Origin: Vitellaria paradoxa | Taxonomy: Eukaryota > Streptophyta > Magnoliopsida > Ericales > Sapotaceae | Assembly: GCA_019916065.1 (NCBI GenBank) | Contig: CM034233.1 | Coordinates: forward strand, 4,343,501-4,407,500 | Reading direction: 5' to 3' | DNA length: 64,000 nt | Shown here: one piece after another, positions 19,201 through 28,816 of the stretch | Position numbering within the stretch: position 1 is the stretch's first letter | How the letters are laid out: each line of letters begins with the position of its first letter | Notes under the pieces: model-generated | Database searches by the model: none | Seen by the model: the letters and a program-made list of their open reading frames with translations, nothing else | What the model was told of the DNA's origin: nothing | Position numbers and translations under genes: made by a program

Positions 19201-21460
19201 TAACAGGTAAAGTAGTAATGACCTTTTGGGTAGAAATTGATGGCTTTGCAGCCACAGCAGGAGGGCCAGCATCACGGCTAGCTGGTTGGACACTCTTCAC
19301 CTCTTTTTTAACCACAGGTTCAGGCTCAGAGTCAGCTTCTTCATCAGCAAATGCACTTCTACCAGGAAGTTTGAGATCAGCATCATCCCAACTCTTTGCA
19401 TCCCATTCATCTTCATCGTTGTCTTCTTCAATTTCATTCTCTTCAACCACACTAGGAACATCAGTTTTCTCCTCCAGACTCATTGTGTCAACTTCATCAA
19501 CCTTATCTGGTTCCATGGAATCGGCCTCAGCCACAGCTTCCTGCAGGCTTTCCTTTGGTTCCATACTTTCCACAGCCTTCGGAAGGGCCACGCCATTTGC
19601 TTGAGAATGTTGTGGTTTTGACTTCTTTGTTTGATACTTGGGGCGTTTTATGGGGGCACCACCAGAATCAGCGGAAGAGAGAGGCAAACCTCCTGCATTG
19701 GCAAGTATTTGGTTCCTCATGGCCTCCAATCGCCGCGCTTCTTCCTTCTGTTTACCTGTTAAAAGCCTGCCTTCCTGCTTCTTCTTCAAAAGTTTCTCTT
19801 TTTCCTTTTCCTTTCTCAAGCGTTTCTTCTCTTCTGCTTGTCTTTCGAGTTCTTCTTGCCGCTTTCGCTCTTCCTCTTCCTTCCTTAACCTCTCCTCTTC
19901 TTCCCTCTTCTTTTTTTCCTCCAGTTCCTTAAGCTTTGCAAGTCTCTCCTGCATCTCCCTAACATGCTTTGGGAGTTTTTTATCTGCTGATTTACTCTTG
20001 GTGTCATTTTTTACTTCTTCCTGTTTTTCTGGCTTTACTTCCTCCACTGGTGGTGGTGCTGCAGCAGCAGCAGCCGCCTTTCTTTCTTTCTCTTTTTCCT
20101 TCTTCTTTTTCTTCTTCTTTGCAGCAGCAGACTCCCCACCTCCTTCTTCTGCAGCTTCCTTTTCAACAGTAGCATCCACCATCACAACTGGTTCAAGCTG
20201 AGTCTGAGTTTTCTCCTCTTGAGGAGGAGGGGCAGGTCCAGGTTTTGACACTGGGGGTCCTTCACCAAGCTCTGCTAGAATTTTATCAAGGTCATCCTCT
20301 TCTTGAGCAGTCCTTCCAGTCTTCTTTTTCTTCTTTTTATTCTTTGAAGTTTCTGCCACATCTTCACCTAACTGCTTGTTGCTTTTGGAATCATCAGCTC
20401 CTTTACCACTAGTGCACACAGTAGGTTGTTCAGGTTCAACCAAACCTGTAGATTCCTCTCCAAGACCAGATTCAAGTGCACTAAAAACACTATTATTCTT
20501 CTTTTTGGAGGACTTCTTTTTACCAGAAAATGTGATTACTGAAGCAGATGCATCTTCACCCTGAACATAATCATCACCATCACTAGCTGCATCTCCACCA
20601 GACTTGGAGACAGATGTGCCCGCCTCATTTTCTTCATCAACAAAAGCAGCACTAAACAAGTTAGTACCCTTTTTTGAAGATTTCTTCTTCTTTCCAGAGA
20701 AAGTAATAGCAGCAACATCATCCTCTTCCTCTTTAACTTCATCCTTTGTTCCATCCCCATCATCAAGCCCGCCAAAACTAGATGCAGTGAATGCATTACC
20801 ACTGCTTTTCTTACTAGCTTTTGACGGTTTTTTCTTCCCTGTAAAAGCAATAGCCTGCTCCTCGTCATTATCAGATTGGTTTTCTGAATTATCAATAACA
20901 TCTCCATCCTCATCATGTGCAATTGCACTGAAAGTTGATGCCGTGAACAAACTATTATTACTCTTTTTAGATTTGGATGGCTTTTTTTTCCCAGTAAAAG
21001 CCACTACAGAATCATCCCCTTCATTGCCAGCAACGTCATCATCTTTATCACCTGTCACTCCAGATTTTTCATCACCGTCCTCATCCTCCTCTTCAAGTAA
21101 ACCATAACTCGAACCACTAAACAAACTGATATTCTCACTCTTCTTTGACTTAGACTTCTTCTTCCCAGCAAACTGCACAGCCGGAACATCCGCCTCCTCT
21201 TCCTCCACATTGTTTTCTTCTACATCCTCATCTTTTGGTTGTATGTTCTTAGAATTTCCCTTCTTCCCCTTCTTCTTCCCACCAACTGGCAGAACTTTCT
21301 CTTCGTGAACCGGCTGTTCCTCTGACAACTCTGTCCCGATAGAGTATTCATCATCATCGATTACCAGCCCTTTCTTCTTCGATTTCCCGCCACCACCCTG
21401 CGGACCAACAGTGGAGGCGGCAGTATCGTCGTCGCGGGCGTTAGACTTCTTTCGACCCAT
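3967..21460 (-). CDS. eIF5B: Eukaryotic translation initiation factor 5B (eIF5B), whole gene, 11 coding exons
   Basis: eIF5B is the GTPase that joins the 60S subunit to the 48S complex (homolog of bacterial IF2). Exons reconstructed from splice sites and reading frame, - strand order: 21460-18689, 18597-18490, 18407-18307, 18170-18080, 17969-17859, 17776-17711, 12994-12935, 12445-11888, 5794-5675, 4234-4115, 4032-3967. They total 4173 nt, or 1390 residues plus a TGA stop, and every junction keeps frame. Layout: long charged N-terminal region (1 to about 790), G domain from about 800 with GHVDTGKT (807-814), DTPGHE (869-874), NKVD (923-926) and SAIS, then domains II-IV, ending in ...LKTLFKIQ. 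Introns 6 and 8 are swollen by transposons; intron 5 has a GC donor. No frame break is seen in the exons, so the gene is probably functional. The Met at 21460 is the first residue of the conserved basic N-terminus. Confidence 0.93.
4235..5674 (-). other. eIF5B intron 9
   Basis: A 1.4-kb intron between exons 9 and 10. No coding sequence or clear transposon end was found; the short open frames on either strand look like chance. Confidence 0.7.
5675..5794 (-). CDS. eIF5B: eIF5B coding exon 9 (domain IV)
   Basis: A 120-base phase-0 exon encoding [20 protein letters not shown]...VAIK, a part of the C-terminal beta-barrel. The acceptor ACACAG and donor AAG|GTATGA are canonical. It lies directly downstream of the 6.1-kb intron that carries the copia element. 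Confidence 0.9.
6027..6917 (+). pseudogene. copia-1 gag remnant
   Basis: An open frame of 296 residues with the copia gag fold (the [17 protein letters not shown] region and [16 protein letters not shown]). Residues 162-209 contain an in-frame 72-bp tandem duplication of a 24-residue unit containing MKCPADAAT. The frame stops just before the zinc knuckle, whose remnant at about 6920-6970 reads [14 protein letters not shown], with Tyr in place of the last Cys. Confidence 0.85.
7161..7404. repeat. 16-bp target-site duplication around the SINE
   Basis: ACTCTCAAGTAAGTCT occurs at 7161-7176 and again at 7389-7404 without mismatch, as expected for LINE-driven SINE integration. Confidence 0.9.
7177..7388 (-). 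mobile_element. tRNA-derived SINE inserted in copia-1
   Basis: Read on the - strand it starts with a tRNA-like head: box-A-like text TAGTTGGTCC...AGAGCGGG, then box B GCAGGTTCGATTTTTACC, a body, and a 3' A-tract. It is flanked by a perfect 16-bp target duplication (ACTCTCAAGTAAGTCT) at 7161-7176 and 7389-7404. Removing it restores continuous copia-1 text. Confidence 0.88.
7440..10640 (+). pseudogene. copia-1 pol remnant (protease, integrase, reverse transcriptase, RNase H)
   Basis: Pieces in order: protease DSGA (about 7461); GAG-pre-integrase and integrase (about 7850-8400) with HSDIWGPS and RSDNARNYF, but the catalytic Glu after QQNG is Lys (NGLAKRK); a linker with [20 protein letters not shown]; reverse transcriptase from about 9210 with [18 protein letters not shown] and a YVDN box (normally YVDD) near 9740; RNase H (10250-10640) with [11 protein letters not shown] and [14 protein letters not shown]. 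Multiple stops and frameshifts separate the pieces, so it is inactive. Confidence 0.88.
10687..10928 (+). repeat. copia-1 3' LTR
   Basis: Begins TGTTGGAATGTCCAAC directly after a purine tract (GCGGGGGAG) and ends ...TGTCAACA, so it has TG...CA ends. Length about 242 bp. It has no partner upstream of gag. Confidence 0.75.
11691..11740. repeat. 13-bp direct repeat around a 24-bp T-rich insert
   Basis: TGAACTAGTGGTT occurs at 11691-11703 and 11728-11740. Between them are 24 bases starting with a T run. It looks like a severely 5'-truncated retroposon (A-tail on the - strand) with its target duplication. Confidence 0.5.
11888..12994 (-). CDS. eIF5B: eIF5B coding exons 7-8 (domains II-III)
   Basis: Exon 7 (12994-12935) encodes 20 residues, [20 protein letters not shown]. 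Exon 8 (12445-11888) encodes 186 residues starting [19 protein letters not shown] and including [19 protein letters not shown] domain III text (here [15 protein letters not shown]) and [18 protein letters not shown]. Both have canonical splice sites. The acceptor of exon 8 is preceded by a (TTC)n tract on the gene strand. Confidence 0.92.
12455..12491. repeat. (AAG)n microsatellite next to the eIF5B exon 8 acceptor
   Basis: About 12 AAG units. On the gene strand this is a (TTC)n run directly upstream of the TTTTTTCAG acceptor, so it acts as the polypyrimidine tract. Confidence 0.85.
13489..13717. mobile_element. MITE-like insertion with AGCTAGCTTTT-rich ends
   Basis: Left GTTTGGGAAGCAAAGAAGCT and right GCTAGCGGTTGCCAAAC are imperfect inverted repeats, with several AGCTAGC copies near each end and an AT-rich middle. 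It could be a hAT-type MITE. Confidence 0.5.
13721..14030. repeat. 153-bp tandem duplication inside the LINE
   Basis: Two copies starting at 13721 and 13874, both carrying GTGATTCTAACACCCCACCA and CCAAGTGCCAAAGC. The unit covers the zinc-finger part of the LINE frame. Confidence 0.85.
15076..17710 (-). other. Rest of eIF5B intron 6
   Basis: Non-coding. The piece at about 17100-17220 has text common in solo LTRs or small LTR elements of plants (reverse of CCCGATGTAGGACACATGC and the GGCGAGTTCTCCCAAGG motif). A related looking ACACATACATCC piece lies at 16740-16800. No complete element is delimited. Confidence 0.4.
17711..18597 (-). CDS. eIF5B: eIF5B coding exons 2-6 (end of G domain, domain II)
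   Basis: Five short exons: 18597-18490 (36 codons, [16 protein letters not shown]...), 18407-18307 (ends in PTSAI plus AG), 18170-18080 (T, then [18 protein letters not shown]...), 17969-17859 ([15 protein letters not shown]...VVCGMQ) and 17776-17711 ([20 protein letters not shown]...). Together they finish the GTP-binding fold and give the beta-barrel domain II. Introns 1-4 are 80-125 bases. The intron between 17859 and 17776 begins with GC, not GT. Confidence 0.92.
17777..17858 (-). other. eIF5B intron 5, GC-AG type
   Basis: On the gene strand the junctions are ATGCAG|GCAAGC ... TTTTCAG|GGACCT. Protein conservation (VVCGMQ then [11 protein letters not shown]) fixes the joint exactly, and no nearby GT keeps the frame. 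GC donors make up about one percent of plant introns and favour AG|GCAAG, as here. Confidence 0.85.
18689..21460 (-). CDS. eIF5B: eIF5B coding exon 1 (N-terminal region and start of the G domain)
   Basis: A 2772-base exon encoding residues 1-924. Five imperfect units of a basic-plus-hydrophobic motif (F-[AST]-G-K-K-K ... K-K ... LF/FTAS) start near residues 97, 154, 205, 252 and 309, separated by acidic linkers. Then come lysine runs (374-380, 448-454), an Ala/Pro stretch (462-471) and a long charged helix, probably coiled coil (495-586), rich in E, K and R. The G domain opens with [13 protein letters not shown] and includes GGITQQIGA and DTPGHE. The exon ends after the N-K of the NKVD motif, at a weak donor AAG|GTGGAG. 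Confidence 0.93.
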
Positions 21461-21498
21461 TGAGAATTTGCGGTTTCGACAAATAAATTATACTAAGC

Positions 21499-21728
21499 CT
21501 GAAAACGCCACAAACTGATCTCCAAAACCCTAACATCAAATCAACAATCAGAAACGGGCACACAAATAAATCAATACAATTAGATCTGTACTCACATAAC
21601 TATGTATAAGCGGACACAAGTTTCACCTAGTTTCACCTATGCCGCAAGAGAATCAAATCAAATCAAATCGACGCACAAAAACCTTATAAGTTGATGTCAA
21701 GCTATACATACCCCCAGAGAGAGCTCAC
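21499..21728 (-). other. Predicted 5' UTR intron of eIF5B
   Basis: On the gene strand CCAG|GTGAGC at 21729/21728 is a strong donor and GTTTTCAG|GC at 21499/21498 a strong acceptor, 38 bases before the ATG. A leader intron is common in plant translation-factor genes. Not proven without cDNA. Confidence 0.5.
21525..21533 (+). promoter_or_regulatory. Telo-box near the eIF5B start
   Basis: AAACCCTAA, the telo-box found in promoters and leaders of plant translation and replication genes. It lies 65 bases upstream of the start codon, inside the predicted leader intron. Confidence 0.5.
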
Positions 21729-21989
21729 CTGGACAATCAGAAGACGAGGTGATCGGACGAGTGTTGTGGCAAATGAATTAATACTGAGATGTATGGGGAT
21801 GCGTTGCGTAAACAGGGTTTACGTTACCGATTGGCTTCACAGGCAAGAACACGGAAGGGGATAGAGAGCGTGTTCAGAGAAACACAGCGAGCGAAGATGA
21901 AGAGGACGAAAAGGGTAAGAAACTTGGGAAGGGGGAGCTATTATACGTAGCGGCTCCGCTAGGGCTGCGTTAATAACTGGGTCGGGTTT

Positions 21990-24900
21990 TAATTCGGGAT
22001 CCAGATTACTGAGATATCGGAATCCCGTCTCCCGAACCCAATATTTAGGCGCGTTTGATAACATTATTATTTTTTTTATTTTTTTTATCATTTTTTATTT
22101 TTTATTTTTTATTACTATTTATTTTTTAAATGAAAACTTAAATTATGTTTGAAAATACAAGTTTATTTCTAATTATTAATTTTTTTTAAATATTTAATTT
22201 TATTAATTTTAAAAAATTAATAGAACTTAATAAAATATATTTTACATTAATTTAATTTAATTAATATAATAATTAAATCAATACAGTAAATTATTTATTA
22301 AAATCATTTAATTCAATAAATATAATATATATTAAATTATATTATTTATTAAAAATAATTTAATAAAATATATTTCATGTTAAATAATTAATTAAATTAG
22401 ATAAATTATTAAATTAAATTATTTATTTTTAAATTCATTTAATTATTTTTTAAAATAATTTAATAAAATATATTTTATATAAATTAAATTAATTAAATCA
22501 TAAATAATTATGATATTTATTTAAAATAATTTAATAATTATTATTAAATTAAATTAAAAATTGATGTAATTTAATTATTAATTATAAATTATTTTATATA
22601 AATTATTTTAATTATTAAATTAAATAACTTATTTATGATATTTATTTCAGATAATTTAGCAATAATTAATTATTAAATTAAATTTAATTAATTAATTTAG
22701 TTTTATTATTTATTAAAAAATTTTATATTAATTTATATAATTAATTTAATCTATTGAATTTAATTATATTATTTATTAAAATAACTTAGTTTAATAAATT
22801 ATTTGAATAAAATAATTTATTTTTATGTAATGTACCAAAAATAGATAAAGTTTTAAAATTAACAAAATATTGACAACAGAAAAGAAAACTACAATAAAAA
22901 CACATTTTTTCTGTTTATGTTTTCTTTTCTTTTTTTTGAAACAAAAAAAACGTAAACAGATTTATCAAATATATTTCTATTACGAATTTACAGAATTTTG
23001 AAAACATAAACATCAAAATAGAAAACGAAAACATTACCAAACAGGACCTTATTACCATCGCTTTTGATATCATTAATGTGTTATGGTTGTGAATGGTTCG
23101 ATTTTTAAAATTTTAAAAATCTTTAAATTTATTTTTATTATAAATTATTTAATTTTTATCAACCTATTGATAATTTTAATGTCACGTTATTAACACCAGT
23201 GTTAGCTCTCTTTTCGTACTAGAATAGAAAATTTGAATGCAGGACAATCCAATAGAATCAACAAATAAATTGAGTTAGATTATATGATAATTAAAAAAAA
23301 TTTTAATCCCAAGAGATTCACTTCTCATACCAAACCATTAAAGAGTAAATCTTTTTTTATTTGTGTCATACACTCTATTCTCTCAATACGTACAGCAGTA
23401 AATTTCAAAATCACGCAGTGGTGGAGATTTAAACTCATATCCTGTAATTAAATACAATTAATTCACCTAAGAAAGATTATATGATAATTAAATGTAATTA
23501 AACGGTTGGATTCAATTATATCTATTTCTTATTCTAATTGTCGACCCACACCCAATAATTAGATATAATTTGTCCACCCAAGGAATATTATATGATCATT
23601 AAATGTAATTAAACAACTAAATTCAATTATATCTATTTTTATTTCTAATTGTCTTTTTCCAATAGCCAAACTGAATATTGTTTTAATTTGAAGACTTATA
23701 TTCTAATTTTAGAAAATAATTTATCATTCACATCAAGTACTTAGTTTTTTTTTCTTTAAATCGATAGTATCCGATCAATTTACACGTATTTCGATTAATC
23801 TCTGAATCCTAAAATTAACGATCAAATAAACTCTTTAATAATTATAAGAAGATTCAAACTAACAGCCAAGTGTTAATCATTAAAACTTATTGCCACCAAC
23901 GATTGATTTTACTTCTAAAAGTATTTATTTGATTTAAAGTAAAGAAGTAATGTAGTAATTTTTGATTGTTGGTAGGCGATAACCAACACTGAAAAGCACT
24001 TGTTCAACGGGAACGTGGAGGGAGCCGTACACGTTTTGAAATAAAATAGCATACAAGTTTGATAATATAATTTTGTTCATAGTAATTAATTTTATTTAAA
24101 TATAATATATATTTTTATTTAAATATAATTTTATGTTAAATTCATTTAATTAATAAAATTATCTTATATTTCCACGATTAATTATTTTAAGATACTTATT
24201 TAAATGCATTTGATTTAATTAAATTAGATAAATTAAAATATTAATCTAACTATTTATTTTGATACATTTATTAAAATTAATTTAATTTAAATAATATTTT
24301 AATAAAATAAATCATTTCAATTTATAATTATTATGTATTAAAAACATTTAATAAAGAAAATTGTTTTAATAATAAATTATTATTTTAGTGGTTGATTAAT
24401 TTTAAAAAGTTAAATATTTTACCATTTAATTATTATTTATCAACAAATAATTTTAAATTCATAAAATTAATCATTTTAATCCTAAACTATTATTTAAAAT
24501 TTAAATAAAATAAATGATTTTAATATGAAATTATTATTTATTAAAACATTCTTATTTTAATAAAATAAATCAATTTAGTCATGAATTATTTTTTATTTTT
24601 AAAAAATAAATTATTATAATAGTATATTATTTTTTATAAAATATTATAATAAAATATATAATTATAATACGATACAACAAAAATTAACAAAGCGTTTATA
24701 TTTATGAAAAATGTTTCAGCAGTGGCCTTGACCCGCCCAACGAACCAGTCAACCAATAACCCAAGTTCTCGTAATTCTTCAATCCATAAGGGCAGACCTG
24801 AGCTCCAGGTTAAGTTTCTCTATTTCTCTGTCCAAATTGGGCAGAATCTGCTGACTATTTTCTTTTTCTTCTTCTATCCACATGTGAGCCACATATCCGT

Positions 24901-25200
24901 TACATCACATATCCGTTACAATTAGTAATTAGGTGTTTTCTGCTTGAGCGATATGAGATGAAATTCTCATATATGGTCATCAAGAGGAGTCCGTTCTTCC
25001 AAGAGCAGTAATTTAATATTTTTATATTTTCTTTAATTAGGATTTTCTCCGCTTAATGGATAACCATTTGATATCAATGGAGAATTATTTTTCATCTTAA
25101 ATTGAATTGATTGGATTTACGATCTCAGGTAAGATCGTTTCAGGGTCATGGGATCCTTTTCTATTAGATCAGAAGGGCTGTTGCACAAAAAAAAAAATGA
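21990..25200. other. AT-rich gene-free region upstream of eIF5B
   Basis: Two extremely AT-rich blocks (about 22050-23040 and 24040-24690) dominate. At 24716-24806 a less AT-rich stretch looks like an exon: TTTCAG acceptor, about 90 open bases encoding AVALTRPTNQSTNNPSSRN..., then CAG|GTTAAG. It has no recognised homology and no partner exons, so no gene is called. Confidence 0.5.
22047..23050. mobile_element. AT-rich element with short terminal inverted repeats
   Basis: The left end GCGCGTTTGATAACATTATT matches the complement of the right end (AACATTACCAAACAGGACC) imperfectly. The 1-kb interior is almost all A and T and has no coding capacity. A non-autonomous DNA transposon is likely, family unknown. 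Confidence 0.45.
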
Positions 25201-25222
25201 GACTTAAACATAATTTTTTTAT

Positions 25223-25706
25223 GGTAAATTACATCTACTTTTCCCTTAATATTTATGTAATTACACTTAACGCTCACAACATTTAAAAATACTTACCTTA
25301 TTTTAAAATGTTGTTAACAGGAACCTCCTTTTGATAAAATTTGTTATTAAAACTTAATATAAAATGTCAAACTAATCAAAATTATAGGTATTTTCCTTAT
25401 TTTACCCCTTCCTCTCTCACATATCATAAGTTTCTTTTATAAAAATCTTCAAAAATTTATATTTTTACTTTTTTTGGAATTTTTTAAATGAAACTGATGA
25501 AAATATGAGAGAAAGAGGGGAATAAACTAGGGAAAACACCTAAAATTTTAGTTATGTTAGCATTATGTTAAGTTTTAACGGTTAATTTTATCAGAATGGT
25601 CAATGTTAACAACTTTTCAAAATAAGAAATGTAAGTGTAACTTTTAAATATTATGAATGATAATGTAATTAATCAAATATGAAGGAGAAATAGATATAAT
25701 TTACAC
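25223..25706. mobile_element. Long-armed foldback (Mutator-like) element
   Basis: The first about 175 bases are an imperfect inverted copy of the last about 170 (GGTAAATTACATCTACTTTT on the left against the complement of GAGAAATAGATATAATTTAC on the right, continuing through TGTTGTTAACA and AAACTTAA). The flanks ATTTTTTTAT (left) and ATTTTTTAT (right) could be a 9-10 bp target duplication. Long terminal repeats plus a 9-bp duplication are typical of MULEs. Confidence 0.7.
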
Positions 25707-26230
25707 ATTTTTTATTTTTGTTTTGGACCTAATATTCAAAAAAGTTTTAATTTTTTTACAACAAAATAAAATAAAAATAATTTATCAAATACATTTTTGC
25801 TGTCCAAACTTAAAAATAAATGACAATAATAATTAAAAACGCTATCAACTAGACTCCCTAATTACCCACAAAAAAAAAACTAGACTCCCAAGGTAGTGTG
25901 TTTTGTTTTATTCATTTTGTAAGTATTAAATAAGATGCTATAGAATTGAAATGTAAGATGGATCAACCCTCCTATTTTTTGTCCCACCTCTAAAATGTTA
26001 TCAGGCGTAGGGTCAAAAATTTATAGACCCTATATATTTTTAAATATTTTATAAAATAAATAAATTTTAAATGTAACTTAAAAATTAAAAACTATTTATT
26101 TGGTGTTAAAAATAATAAATATGAATCAATATTATTAACAAGTGTATACACTGGTAAAAATAAATATTATTCAATGGCCCAATGTCTAATGTTACAAATA
26201 TAATTATTAGGTCTAATGTTTATACATAAA

Positions 26231-27117
26231 TTAGAGGTCATGCACATGCGATGTGCGTAATTTTTTTTTTATCTTAATAATTAATAAAAATATTTTATTT
26301 TTATAAATTAGGGGTATCTGCTCAATTTTTTGTTAATTTTTAATTAACATATTAGAACTATCAATCATGATAAAACAAAATAGATATGTGCAAGTTAATT
26401 AGTAATAAAATAAAATAGATTCATGCAAGTTAAGAATACTAATTAATATATAGTAAAAATAAATTAAAAAATAATGAGCTTTTGGGTAAAGATAAAAAAA
26501 AAACAATGAAATAAAAATAAAAATTGTAAAAAATAATGCACTTTATAAAGAATTGTAAGAGATTTAATTAGTTAAAACTAAAAAATAAAAAAAAATCACA
26601 AAACATACCTTGGATAATAGTCTTTTCTAATAATTAGAATTTTAAAGGATATATTTTGATGTGTGTGAAATGGAATGTTTTCTTTTTATGGAGATAATCC
26701 TCTTTATACTAACATAATTTTTTGCTCCAACAATATTTTAGCAAGGATAAGGATGAATTTGAAACGAAAAGAAATTTATTTTTTTGGGAAATATTATCCA
26801 TTAATGATAATATTATTTGGGCAAGGATAAAAATAACTATGAAATAGGAAATTATATATCTTTTGAACGTAAAAATTAATTTTAAATTTAAAATATCTGT
26901 GTTTAAATAGGTTGTAAATTAACTATTATATCGTTATTTTTTAAAGCTAACACGTGTTTTTTATTTTTTAAACTAATATATGCATATATATTTAAATTTT
27001 TGGGTTATTTTTGCCAATTTAAAAAGTAAGAACTTTACCCAAAAAATAAAAAAGTTTCATGAAAAAAAAAAAAAAAAAAAAAGCTTTACAAGTGTTTGCT
27101 ATGTAATAATACATAGA
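26231..27117 (-). mobile_element. Helitron-like element (candidate C)
   Basis: On the - strand it starts A|TCTATGTATTATTACATAG (27117) and ends with a perfect 6-bp-stem hairpin GCACATCGCATGTGC, 7 bases, then CTAA|T (26231). Insertion between A and T, 5' TC, a subterminal hairpin and a CTRR end are the Helitron hallmarks. There is no coding sequence, so it would be non-autonomous. Confidence 0.45.
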
Positions 27118-27638
27118 TAGTATATAAATATAGGTATACATATGAGTATTTCATTTACTTGTTTGATTGTACCATTACCATGATTCATTGAAATATGTTT
27201 TATTTATTTACGATCCCAAATCATAAATTCATCTCATTAAATTGGCTAAATTAAATAATTTTATAGCGGATTCAACCCATTTGAAGGTTTCAAATGATTT
27301 AACTTCTTTGTTATTCACGTTTGAATGAAAAGTTGAAAATTTCCTTTGCACAGTCAATGTGTATTGGGTAAATTATAAATAAACTCTCTGAACATTTTAA
27401 TAATTATTTTTAGACTCCTTTAACATTTAAAATTTATAAAAAAAAAAAAGAAATTTCTCTTGTTTTGAAAATTGCTAGTCCCTGACCATTTCATTAATTT
27501 GGAGCTTAATTTTGTTAAAATATTTAGTGTGAGGATAATTTTAACTTAATTTAATTAATAAATTACAAATAAAATACAGTGGTAGTATACTTTTACATAT
27601 ATATATATATATATATACAGACTGTAATATATATATAA

Positions 27639-27786
27639 GGAGCGTTTGATTAATAAAAAAAGTATGATAAAAGATAAAAATTTAATATAAAAATGAAACA
27701 TGATGAACTTTAATTAATTAGAAAAATGTACAAATAATTGATAAAAATTAAAAAATTTTGGTTAGGTGTCACTAACCAAATACCCC
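27639..27786. mobile_element. MITE
   Basis: Left GGAGCGTTTGATTAA and right CTAACCAAATACCCC form imperfect inverted repeats of the GTTTGGT type; the AT-rich interior is 120 bases. Confidence 0.45.
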
Positions 27787-28816
27787 ATAAAGGCAGATGG
27801 GGGGCAGCGAGAGGGCAGGCGGGGACCTATGCAGTAGCGGTGGGCTGGGCGGCGGTGAATTTCGGGTACAAAAGGAGACAACCATTAGAAACCAACCAAC
27901 TCCAAAAATTATTCAAAACCCAATTTCATAATCAACTGGTTTATTGTATTCGAGACCCAATTTCAATTTGATGATGGGTTCGGGATAAACCGTTTCATGA
28001 AGATTTTGAATATTGGGTATTGATTTTCTATGGGTTTGTGGTTATCTTCTCTTCTAATCCTGTACATTCCCTAAAATGTTGAAGCAGCCCACTAGTTTAC
28101 TGAATTTCACCGATTGAACCCTAAAATCTGTGAGGGGGTTTTGCCTTTTCTTGGCTTCTTATGTTTCTTGTGGGGCAGTCCACTAGTTTTGTCTTTTTCT
28201 GAATTTTGAAAGCAAAGCTTTGATTCTGGTCGTGAGCTGTTAGATTGATTGTTTGTATTTGGTTACAAATTAAAATGAAGGAATCCCCTTCATCCGTACA
28301 TATATGCATATGATCACAGTTTGAGCTGCAGGTTCATTGTATTGGTTTGTTAATTTTTTATTTTGACCACCAAAATTGGAACCCATTGACCCTCTCCCCT
28401 TGGTGTGGTTCTTTGGACCTGTGCGGTCGGCAATGGCTGCCGAAATTGAGCCAGACTCGCCGCCCCTTCTCCATCTTGTTCACGTCACTGCTGCTGCTAA
28501 TTTCGACGACAAACCCGACGTCGCCATCTCGCCAGAATTCCGATCATTCCCAAGTGATTGCTGCAATGTCACATATGTGTGCGTTTATATTGTTATGTAG
28601 TGCATCTGCATAACAAATTCACTCACTTGATTGGATATTTGTTTTACGTGGCAACGACATTTGCCTACGTGGAATGCTCGGCGTTTGGTTTGGTCACTCA
28701 CTTGATTGGACATTTGTCCTACATGGCACCGACATTTCTTTAGGTGGAATGCTCGGCGTTTGGGCGGCCTGAGGGATGACAGGGCCCACCCCGAAGGTTT
28801 TGAAATTCAAACCATA
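27787..28816 (+). other. GC-richer gene-like island, no identified gene
   Basis: This 1-kb stretch stands out from its AT-rich surroundings. It has a promoter- or leader-like part with AACCCTAA at 28117-28124, and an open frame whose ATG at 28433 (GGCAATGGCT) encodes MAAEIEPDSPPLLHLVHVTA... before losing coding character near 28570. I do not recognise the protein. It is followed by a 75-bp tandem repeat and then by a Helitron-like end. It may be the first exon of a gene cut off by insertions, or a captured fragment. Confidence 0.35.
28619..28765. repeat. 75-bp tandem repeat, two units
   Basis: TCACTCACTTGATTGGA starts at 28619 and again at 28694, each followed by GTGGAATGCTCGGCGTTTGG. Confidence 0.8.

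Noticed and set aside
19218..21107. Long open frames on the + strand rich in Ser, Leu and Phe
   Set aside because: They are antisense to eIF5B exon 1; its Lys/Glu-rich codons give stop-free Ser/Leu/Phe text on the other strand.
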